Assembly (NCBI GenBank): GCA_949126835.1
Contig: OX421497.1
Span: 44,539,226-44,603,225 of the forward strand
Length of the DNA stretch: 64,000 nucleotides
Source: Anisus vortex
Taxonomy: Eukaryota > Mollusca > Gastropoda > Planorbidae
Direction: 5' to 3'
Below are positions 25,401 to 37,400 of the stretch, in pieces (position 1 is the first letter of the stretch; the number at the start of each line of letters is the position of its first letter). Under the pieces are notes generated by a model. It ran no database searches, was not told the origin of the DNA, and was given only the letters and a program-made list of their open reading frames with translations. Made by a program: the position numbers and the translations under genes.

Positions 25401-28400
25401 GATGTCCTCTAACTGACAGGTTCTGTCGTGCAAGGAAAAGTATCACATCTAAAACTCTGTGCAGAATGTCTCTGAACTTCTTTTTCTTTTTCTCCACCAG
25501 GGAAATGGTTGCTGCATCGATGGTTGTTTGCAGCTGGAGTCCTGAAGCCAGTGTTTTCCACTTTTCCATGCACGACAGATGATCCTTTGATTGTTCATGA
25601 CTATATCAGTCTATTTTCGCACCTTAGTCTGGCTGAAAAATTTTGTTGGAGGTGACAATTTGTCACCCCCCAATAGCTGTCACCCGGGGCGGTCCGCCCC
25701 CCTCGCCCCCCCTTAGCTACGCCACTGGGAGGCCTACAGTGTAAAGGGCCAACAGGTTATCAGAGAAAGTAAAGTATCCCTCGGACCAAGCTGATCCATA
25801 GGACCAGTGAAGCAGCGTTCACAAGGTTCTGTGGCTACTATATTATTATACTAAGGGATTGTGTGGCCAGCACAATGCCTAGCCGCCTATACTTTATCCC
25901 AACTAAACTCGGGTACCTATCAGAGCTGCGTAGACTCAGGGAAACCCTCCAGACCCGGGACAAAAGCTTAATCTTCAGCCTTAGCCACCTTTGAAGAGAG
26001 CATCAGCATTAAAGTGTTTTAATATGAAGGGTTATTTGGTAACAGTATTGGCTCTAAAAAAACGTATCCACTGTGAGACACGGTAAGGTTATGTTATTAT
26101 ATATTGTATTGAAACTAAGAAACACTAACACATCCAGACATATCTTCATAAAACACAGAAGAGAGGTATAATTAGATTTTGCACTAAAACTATAAAAAAA
26201 AAACACACAAACGAATTCGGACCTATCTTATAAAACACAGGAGTATAGTGCTATTGATATTGTAATACACAAACGCAAGGGCACCCAGACATATCTTCAT
26301 AAAAGGCGAGTGGTATAATTAGATTTGGAATTAAAACTAAAACAAAACAACAAAGAAATAAATATAAAAAACATAAAGCATCCAGACAAATGTTTTCCAA
26401 AACACAGGAAAGTGGTGTAAATAGATATTGTATTACAAACTACGAAACACTAACTCGTTTAAACATATTCTTCATAAAACAACAAAATAGACAAATTGTA
26501 AAAGTTAGCCCAGTTAAAGCTAAAGTGGTTCGAAGATATATCTAGATCTATTTATTCTCTTTTCACTAGCTGGAAATATTTTAAAGTGGTGCTCATGTTA
26601 CTGTCAATTTTTTTTTAAAAAGGTTTGAGTATATGAGATAGGTAGGGGGTACTTCCGTACAAACAGAAAACGTAAACAAGGAAACGCATAAACATCAAGT
26701 CAGAACTAAGACAAAAATCTCGAATGTGAGCCTACAGTTTGCATATAGAGTCCTAGTGGAAACTAAGTTTTTCCACATTTGAACAGATTTTTTTTTTTTT
26801 CAAGTAATTTCTGCAAAGTTTGACAAAACTTCAATGTCTGCTTTCAATCTAGTTTCTTATCCCTACACTCTAACCGGGCCCAGTTCATTATAGCTAATTA
26901 AACAATAAAGAAAATACAAACAACAATTAGCAAAAAATGTAAAGAGCCGGTAGAAAAATTGTCTAAATTATCTAGCAAGAAGAAAGTGTGAATGTAATGT
27001 AGAAAGTGTGAATGTAATGTTGTAGAAGGAACACAATTTCTGAAGGTATAAGGAAACAGCTCAAACCGTCTGGTCAATTAAGGAAACATAACTCTGAACC
27101 TAATTATTTCACAAACACAAAGCTTAAAGTGAATCCTTTTCTCTAAAATGGAATCACGCATTAACAGAAGCTGCACAAGTTGAGTTCTGCTATGCATGTA
27201 AAAGTAACAAAGTTTCCCCTGTATAATAAAAGTTTTAATTGCGAGAGTTTGCTTTATATATTCTGTAAACTTGGCATGGACAGTGGACTGTCTGGACAGA
27301 ATACCAGCACACATATTTTAATACACCTATAAATACAGTTAGGTGTTGTTGACGTCTTGGGCTTGTATTTACAAAAAAAAAAATTGCGTTTAACCAATCC
27401 TTGTTTCTTTAATTTCATGATTTCAAATCATCTCATTCTACCTTATTATCAACTTAACCATTAAAATATGATCATCACTATTATTATTTATAATAATAGA
27501 TCTACTTGAAGTGAAAGTAAACGAATAGACTGTTTTATATGTCGGCTCACCCTGTGGTCTAGCTTTAGACGTGTATAATGTATTCATCACTATTTTAAAT
27601 CATGTTCATTACTTGGGTTTGTTTTTTGGTCTAGTTCACCCAACCCATTCCATGCTCAAGTTCTATTCGGTGAAATAGAAATGTTATATAGGCATACGTG
27701 TATAGTCCTTGCATTAAGGAATACAAAAAAGTGTTTTATCTTCGTCTTTCAATAAGATTATTATGTTATTATAAATCTGCGTAGTACGTACTTATCTTTA
27801 TTCCTTAGAAGGCACCTTTGTAAATGATAAGAACACGTACCGGTACTGAAAGATACAGCATTGAAGCATTTCGTTAAAATGAATTTATATGCTCTCCGTT
27901 TATTTGACTAGCAATGCGAGTTGCATCTTTTAAAAAAATGATGTTAAAGACAATAGACCAATGGAGATACAAGTCAATTCAATTTGTTGTTTAAAAACAA
28001 TAAATGATATTCTTGGTTTTAACAACTTTGATTGATTTTCGTTTGTTTTTTTTTCTTCAAAGATAATGGCTCAATATCAGCACTTTTAAGTTTCTAGTGA
28101 CCTCTTACAAAAGTTGGCAACGTTCCATGAACTGACGGGTAAGTTTTTGAAAATAAAATGTAGCCAAATCTTTAATAGGTTGGCAACTACAAGAAAGAAA
28201 AAAACACAGTGAAAAGTAGCCAACAGCAGACAGTGCTGCGTCAAATGATGGGATTACAAGAAATAGGGCTAGGTAGAGATAAATGATAAAAGCTTAGTTG
28301 AGTGACAGAATGGTTTGATTCGAAGACAGCTGCAACATTTGGTGATTTGGTGCTAAACGAGGAAGGATGATAGTGGTAAGGAAAGGTCGAAAGTTGAAAC

Positions 28401-31400
28401 TTTTTTATTGTTATTGTTGTTATTTAAATATACAAACAAGGATGATTATTTGAATGGATTGTTGTAGAAGCGGATAAGATGATAACATATGATTTGTTTC
28501 AAAAAGAATGGAGGATGGTACTGCAGAGAATGGTTTGTAAAAGAAATTGATGCTAATTAAGTGATTCGAGTTGTTGTATAAAAAGCAAAGGTGATATATT
28601 CAACTGATTGATTCGTTTGTAAAAAATAGTAAAAGGAGGGGGGGGGGGGTGAAGTGCACAGTTAGTTAAAAAAAAATAGTAAGGATATTTGATTTGTTTG
28701 TGAAAGAAAAGTTATTTCTTTTAAAAGTTGCAGTTTGGGCACTGCGATACAATTTTCACATTTTTAAAGCTAAACCACAAAGTTTAAAAAAATAAACCCC
28801 TAAAACATATTTAAAAAAAAATTGTATGCATTTGTGCGTTTTGGTCAAAACTTTTTTATCTACCCCAAAACGATTTTCTTTATTATTTCCCCTTAAAAAA
28901 AAAAACCTACGGTATTTTTTTTTTTAAGGTTGAGGTCGGGGCTAAAAATGTCAAAGAATGTGTACAAGAAGGAAGGGAAGCGGTTCAAGTAGCCTTCTGA
29001 AGATTTAGATGGCTGCAACACAAATTTAATTTAAAGGATTTCAAAAATGGTATTTTGGTTGTTTAATCAATGTTTAATCTAATTAAGGGCTTTATTTAAC
29101 CGAAAGGTGAAAGTTGAACGACGTGAAATTGAAGGCTTTAGTTTTTTTAACTTACAGAATGTGGCCGATGGGGAAAATTGATACAACCATTGCTTACAAA
29201 TATCTTAAGGAATGGAATTGTGGAAATTTAATTCCTAAACAAACGCTTGAAAGAGGAATAATTACGGAAGATACTTGCATGACTGAATGAACATAGAAAA
29301 GTGGAATCATTAGATAATAGTTTTAATGTTGTAAATGATGACTGAACATAAATATCTGAAAGTGGAATAATTGAAAAAATAAAAGCAGTAAAAAAAATAA
29401 TTGTGGGTGGATTCATTAAAAAAGAGTTAATGGCTGATGGATCTATCTGAATAAAGCGAGATTTGAAAGTTTCGTGCCAAACAAATGTCTGGAAAAGTAA
29501 ATTGATTGCTTGAAGGCTGAAAGTTATCGAAATTGCAATCAGAGATAAACAAAACTTAATTGCACATAAGAAAAGTTTAGAGATGATTTGGTGGCTTTAA
29601 AAAAAAATTAATAGAATCAGAAATAGAAGAAAAATACTTATTTAGATTTATTTTATTTTTGAAAAGAAAAGTAAGTATGAAAAAACCAGTTCGTTGAGTA
29701 GGCCTTTTAATGGTGGGTTTGATTTGTTGACAAACAAAATGTAAGGGTCTACGTAAGTCTTTTTCTGTACATATTTTTTTTTAATTTACAAAAAAATAAA
29801 ACTAGACTAAAGGTTTTGGTGAATACAAAAAGATGAATTGTTTTTTTTAATTTGATGTGCCTTATGGAAGATGCCCTTCCTTTTCTATTCGGTAAAGTGA
29901 TGGTGATGGGAGATTCTCTTTCAAATCTACACAGCATACTGTAGGCCTAGACCAAAGGTTTTCAACGGGGGCGATATCGCCCCCCATGGGGCGGTGGGAA
30001 CCTTTAGGGGGCGCTGACATTCCCGGGGGGCGATTGGGGGCGGTGAAGGGCAAGTGGGCGGTACAAACGTACCAGATATATTTTAACACCTCAGCTATTT
30101 GAATCGATTAGGCTTTGGAGGATGAAATGTGACGTAAACGCTAGTGCAAGTGCTTATTATATTAATAAGAAATATGAATCGCAGTGACTTTTCGATGAAG
30201 TAGGGGTCTCTGTTTGGCCAATATGGTGTGCGGCCGGTTGGTCCTGTTGTTGGTTCACCGGACTGTCGCCCTAACATCTGCTAATATTAATGATATTTTT
30301 ATCTCAGTTTAACCGAGATGTCCTTATTGTGTTTTACGCTATACAATAAAATACTTCAATATTGTTAAGCGGTAAAGATAAGTAAAGTAGTAATTGTACT
30401 AACTGGGTAGTTATTGTAATGCTTGAAAATATACATATATATTCTTTAGTCATATAATATTTATATAATTTTCAAATACTTTTTACAGTTTGATCATTTT
30501 AAAGTTATAAATTGTAATCAATTTAATTTTTATAAAAGAAAAAAAAAAGAAATTTAGCTTAAAAAAAAACAAAACGGTCTAATCATCTCCCTTTAACAAA
30601 AAAATGTTTTCACATTTCATTCAATAGTGATGCCGAACAAGTTCTGTTTTGTAATATAACAAATATTACTGATTATTAGATCTAAGGCTTTTGCAACCAA
30701 AATTGAAACAAAAATAAACAAATTGCTAGTAACACACCAGGCAAACGATTCGCATTAATATTGATTTATTGAAACCTTTTGTTAAGGCAATTTTTTTATC
30801 AATTAATTCTTACAGTATGTTTCCTTTTCAGTTTTCTTTAAAGATAATTAATGACACAAAAAGTCTAGTCCGCCTAAAAAAAATTGCGGAAACTATAGTC
30901 CAGATGGGCTGAAGGGAGGGGAGTGGGCGCTAAAATAAAGTTGGGGGGTGGGGGCGGTGAGCGGAAAAAAATTGTAAAAGGGGGCGGTGAGCCGAAAAAG
31001 GTTGAGAACCTATGGCCTAGACTATACAATCAAACTGTTCTTTAAACATCAGTAGACATTAGATGTTTTTTTCTCCATTGTAACAAAATAGAGATGTCTA
31101 GCAAAGTGTAGTAAGGAAGTAAACTACCCGTCGGACCAAATTGATCATAGGGCCGGTGAAACAGCGTTTACCAGTTACACTCACCAAGGCGTACTAGGGG
31201 GATGTGTGGTCAGCACAATGCCCAACCGCCTTTTACAACTAATGTCTTGTACCCATAAGAGCTGGGTGAACGAATGCAAAAGGGTACACAATGGGTCCGC
31301 AATAGTATTTTCGTTTTCTATAATCTTACAATCTCTAGTGTCACTTCCCGTTATGAGAATCAACGTCTTTCTCTTTTTTTTTTCAATGCTATTTTCTTTT

Positions 31401-34400
31401 AGGCTGATATATGTATATAGCTGTAATAGTGGGTGAGCTGAACAAATGGTGAGGGATCTAGATAAGCAAGGTCAAATATGTATAGCAATGACTTAACAAG
31501 TAGATCTGATGTTTCGGGCTACGCCGTCCTAGAGCCATCTACCGTAAGCTAGAATTATTACCCTTAGTTTATACCGCATCACGATGGGCATCTAGAATTA
31601 TTACCCTTAGTTTATACCGCATCACGATGGCCATCTAAGCTAGAATTATTACCCTTAGTTTATACCGCATCACGATGGCCATCTAGAATTATTACCCTTA
31701 GTTTATACCGCATCACGATGGGCATCTAAGCTAGAATTATTACCCTTAGTTTATACCGCATCACGATGGCCATCTAAGGTTAAATTCTTTTTTTTTTATC
31801 AGTCGTTTGTTCAAATAATTTGTTGAGAAAACTCGAAAAGTACAAAACAAACATTATCAATAAAATAGGTGACTGAAAAGTGACTCAAGAGTTGAGCGGT
31901 TCTGGCAACCAACCACTAGATAGGTTGAATTATATGTACACAATATCCGGTCTAAGGAAGGCGTCCTTACATGCGATATTCTAGTCCTCATAGGACATTG
32001 TCCTATACTCATTAGATCATAGAGCTAAGGGAACATCCACATATTACGTATAGAAAGAGGGGGATGCTCGACTGATATAGTACCTACGCAAAAATGTATA
32101 TAATAAACCTAACCCTATGTAACAGTTTGACAAAAACAACCGACAATAACCGCTCACTGATTGAAATCACAATTTAAATTTTAACTGAAGTTCCCTTTAA
32201 TGGGCAAGCAATGGTTTCACGAGAATTGTTCATACCCTTTCACCCATTAAAACAAACGGCTGCAAACGGAATTCAAGACCTAATGATATCAAAGACTGAT
32301 GTGCAATAATTGGTTATATAAGCAAACGAATTGTGAATTTGTTTTATGAATCGGACGTAATTAATACTTGATTTCAATTAAATGTTCCATACATTACTAG
32401 ACACCAAGACGTAGAACTAATTCATGTTGGATGGATTTATATTTCCACTTCTTGAAATTAGCATATGTATCTCTTTTTGCTTATAGTGTTTTTATTTTAT
32501 TAGGTCTATTTAGTCATACGAAGAAATGTAAATTCACGGTGATGTACCATCTTCTCTCGAGACGGAAGAATGCCGAAGATTTTATTCATTATTTTCATGC
32601 ATTATTCAGAACAATGACAATACCATTTGAATGTTCTATTGTATTTCGTTTAAAACTTTCAAGCAAAGACGATATTTAAAAAAAAAACTTTAATAAATTA
32701 TTAACAAAAAATGCCTTGCGACTAGGGCTAAAAATAATTTGTCAAAAGAGGTGTAGAAGCTAATGTGTTTGTTCGCATGGGGATGGGGGCAAAAATGTAA
32801 GGGGGGGATCCCCAATTACTGATGGTTTAAACTCCCTAGCCCAACTGTTGTAAAACGTAGAGCCGTTTCTAGATGCTACCAAGATTTATTTTAAAACCAA
32901 ATGAATACAAAGAAGCAAATTAAAAAAAAAAAAATTATTATTAAAATAGGTTCAACCAAAAATACTTCATCTTCTAAACTTTATAAACAAAATAGTTCGC
33001 TATTGAATACGTAATCCCAAAATAGTTCGCTATTGAATACGTAATCCCAAAATAGTTCGCTATTGAATACGTAATCCCAAAATAGTTCGCTATTGAATAC
33101 GTAATCCCAAAATAGTTCGCTATTGAATACGTAATCCCAAAATAGTTCGCTATTGAATACGTAATCCCAAAATAGTAAATAATCCAAGAGATAAATCCAA
33201 CGTTAATCCGTAAGGTAGGAATTCACCGTATCCAATAAATGCTGAATGAGAATGAAAGGTGCTGAAATTTAGCTTCATCACATCACACACACTGCACAAA
33301 AGGAAAATAAAACAAGTCACGACTTCACTGAGAAAAAAAATTCCCTCTGGTAAAACAAAACCCTGAAGAATCTACTTGGGTTGTATCTTTACTTCAACTC
33401 ACACCACGACGGTTTCTGCAGTCGGAAATAGACAGAAATAACACAAATATATGGAGTTTAAAAAAAAGAGAAACCAGACTTAAGTCGTAAACCATACCTG
33501 ATGATGGAAATAAACAGAAAAAAAAAATAAGAAGCTACAAAAACAAGACAAATAGAATTAAAAACTGAAAATCTGTCCAACTTTCTTTTTACTACAAAAC
33601 TTTTTTTTAAAATAACCAACTTTTCTTCTCTGTATTTTTCTAAAGGAGGTTTGTATTTCCTTACGTTTTGACTGGAAGAGTAAAAATATATCGTATTGTT
33701 GTGAGTTTTTCTTAAAATAGTGACTTTACACAACTAGCAGGCAGACATGAGGTCTAAGTGGATTTAGAAAACGAAAACAAAACAAAACCATCCCAACAAC
33801 TTGAGTTTAGATACACGAAACTGTCCACAGCCGATAAGAAGAACATTGTCAGAAAATGATAACAGTCAGGGGGGAAATTACTGAAGAGTGAGAGAGAGAG
33901 TAGGCAAAGATAGAAGGGAGGGGGGGAGATGAAGCGGGGGCGATAAATATACATTAGAGAAACACACACACACACACACAAGTGGTCGAAAGTAGGGTTG
34001 GCGAGGGGGTTGGCGAGGGGGTTGGCGAGGGGTAAAGGGGTGTCTTCACCTTCCAGGTTTTTGCTCACCGTCGCTCGTTTCCCACCGCACGTGCCAGCCA
34101 CGAGCAACATCCAGGGGAGGAAATGGGGGGGGGGGGATGGGAAAATCTGACGTGGTTTGGAGGGCAGATCCCCTACTCAAGGGCTTTTCCCCTCTTCACC
34201 CCCATTGTCGTAGAACGACAACACTCTATTAGAGTGTTGGGTTTGTCTTTTTTCTTGCACCTATTTATTTCTATTTAGATGTTAGCTTTCGATTCGATGA
34301 TGCGATAATTCAAACATTTAGATGAGCGAGCGATGCACCGCTTAACGCAAAGGGGGGGGGGGGGGGAGTTGAACGTAAAAAATGTAATACCACAAAACGA

Positions 34401-37400
34401 GAAACAAGTGCCTACCCTCGGGCCGAGCTTATTTTATGACCTCCATCTCGAGGTACGTAAAACACAACTGATAACGTGGCTGAGGGATGATGGGGTGAGG
34501 GGAGAGCGGCGGGGACATGATAAGGTTTTTTTTTAGGGAGATTGAAAATGCTCATTACTTCCGCTTCGTCCAAGGAAGTCAGGAATAAACAAACACGGAA
34601 AGTGCAGGAATTCCCTTGGCACAGCCGGGGAAAATACCCGTGTTTGTCACGTCACCATTAAGTTGCATTCGTGATTCTTTTTTGTCGCTCTCCACAGGTC
34701 AGCCAATATAAATATATCCAAATTTACCACCGCAAAAACACAACAAAAAGACGCTTCAACAGAGCGTGATAGGATATTTTTAAACTGTAAGACTACGAGC
34801 TCTGATTTGTGGCGAGACTAGGTAAGTGACGTTTTTTTTTGACGTCACGTAAACACCCTTCATCACGTGACTCTCTGAGCGACGTCATCGCGCAGGTGCC
34901 TCACCGACCCAAACGGCTAGAAGCTAAACTGTTTAAATGACATTCACCTTGCAGGGTCGCAGACGACTCGATGCGTTAAAAACACAAGTTGTCTTTCCAC
35001 TTGAGGATTTTCTACCTTTTTCCTACCTGCCATTTCCCCACCACCTTTACTATCATCCAAACCCGTATTCCCCCTACCCCCCCCCTTGAAAGTTTGAGAG
35101 GAAAACTAAAAAATGGAGGGAGGGGTTGGTGTGGGAGACATACATGAATAAATAAATAAATAAAAAGGGGATCTAGCTAGCCAGGCAGAAGTGACATTTA
35201 GCTAGAGATATGGCGCTTGTTGACATCCAGTCAACAACCATCAGACTATTTCCACCTCCTCTCTATTTTTTTTGCTGGAGGAGTTGTAGATCTTCGACAA
35301 CCTTTCTCCTAACAACAGACATTCCGCGTAAGTCAAAAGGGAAGGGAGATCCATGGCGCGGCCCTGTGAGTTTAAGATCCACACGAGGTGGCATTACAGT
35401 TTCACGGATTTAAAAAACAACCGGTTGGTTTTCTGATCGATATAGTCAGACATACACGCAAACAAATTATTGCAAGTCTAAGCATAAAATGCATTTGCTG
35501 TATCATGTTCAGATATAAATTTCACATATAAAGTATTCGGTCGGACCGAATTGATCCACTGGCCGGTGAAGCAGCGTTCACCCGGTTTCTGTGTCTCCGG
35601 CATACTAGTGGGATTGTGTGCCCAGCACAATGCAGAGCCGCCTTTACTTTATCCCAACTAAAGTCGGGTATTCATCAGAGCTGGGTAGACTCAGGGACGC
35701 CCTCCAGACACCGGGAACAAATCCTAACCTTCACCAGGATTCGAACCCAGGAACTTCTGTACGTCACCCGAACGCGCTGCCGGATCGGCCACCATATATA
35801 TTTTTTCACAAAAAACATTTAAAAAAAAAAAAAAACACGCCCGCGGTGTTCATACAGTTCTTCCCGATTTGCCGCGTCTGTAAACAACCAAAGTTCTCCT
35901 GCAAATGTAATTATACCAACTAACGTCAGCCTTTTAAAATTCCATTCCACAATTTGCTTGACCAATTATATCTCAAAGAAAGTGAAACGTCCAATCCAAT
36001 ATGTAAAGTAAAAAGTTAAGACTTTACATTAACTCTAATGAGCCACTTGCACAAATTAAGGTTTTAATCGCGATTTACGTCACGCGATCTCAAAGGCTAG
36101 AAAAAAAAAAGAGAGGGGGGGGGGATGAAGGTAAGGAAGATGGAGAGTCTTCATTCATTTGTAGATTTTAATTATCACACACGTATTTAATATCTGATGA
36201 ATAGTTTTCTAATTGTAGTTTGTAGACGAATTTTGGGTAGGAGATTGTAAGGTTATTTTAGGGTGTAATCATTTGTATTTTTTGGGTCGTGGAGTCATTT
36301 GGGAAGATGTCACACTGTGTTTTCTGGCAAGGGGTGTCTCGTGGTGATATAATGTTGAAAGTCGTAGAGAGACTTGGGTGGTGTCGTGTAGTGGATTCTA
36401 GGAATGACTGATCTGATTTCTGAGAGTGATTTTAGTGATGGGGCCCATGAAGTTCTTTTTTGAAAGTTCTGGATAAATGAATTGTATGATTACTACACAT
36501 ATTTCTTGTGAGTTTGTGCAATTCATGAATAGTCCCAGATATTAGCACATTATATTATGGCGCGATATGGATATGCCCCTCCCTGCCTATAGAGCGTTTG
36601 CAATGGGTGGAGCTTAAGTTTTTTAGTGACGACATTTGTAAATAGAAGCCACTTGAGGAACAAATATGGCGAACGTTCTTTATCATGCCAAATTCACATA
36701 TTTATAAATATTGGCTATCCTATTAAAAAATAAGAAGGTAAATAGTAGTCGATAATCTTCTATGATCTATGTCTATGATAATAGGCCTAATACAGCTTAA
36801 ATCTTAATAATAAGACTTAAAACACAAAACATCATTTTAAAAAAAGCTCGAGCCCATATGAAACTTTATTAATACAGCGGCCATTGTACACTACTACACA
36901 AAGTAAACAAAAATCACGTGCTTTTTGTCACGTGATTGCAAACGCCCTATAACAGCTGTTCCTAAGTTTCACTGATACAATATACATCAACACTTTAATC
37001 TGATTTCATAGTGACACAAATTAAATAGCATTTTTCTTTAGAGGTTATCGCACTTTCCATTATTTTATATCTCTCACTCTAGTTATTTGTCTCTGTCGTT
37101 TTTCTATCACTCAAACCATCTCTCTCTATCTCTCTCTCTTAGCCAGGCTGAGGCAACGTAACGTGTCAGTGGGCGCCCGCGCCCTCCAGCATGTTCCCAC
37201 ATTACCTTGCCCCCCTCCCCACCACCACCACCACCATTTTCCCCCCAAAAGGTCCCGGTCGCTCCAACTATGAATATTTAGACAACTGACAGTGGTTTTG
37301 TACGTTTAGAAGTTTGCCAGCACCTGTATTGAATACCAGGACCCAGAAAACAGGGAGGAGAAAAAAAAGATAGTAAAAGTAGTAAGGGGGGATGTGTGCG

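Noticed and set aside
23951..25569. A functional host ZMYM1-like gene
   Set aside because: It lies between hAT termini with a perfect target duplication, is interrupted by frame shifts and lacks part of the catalytic core.
35210..35413. 67-codon plus-strand frame with good start context and GTAAGT/GTGAGT words
   Set aside because: No family resemblance, no partner exon, and it is next to a SINE; too weak to call.
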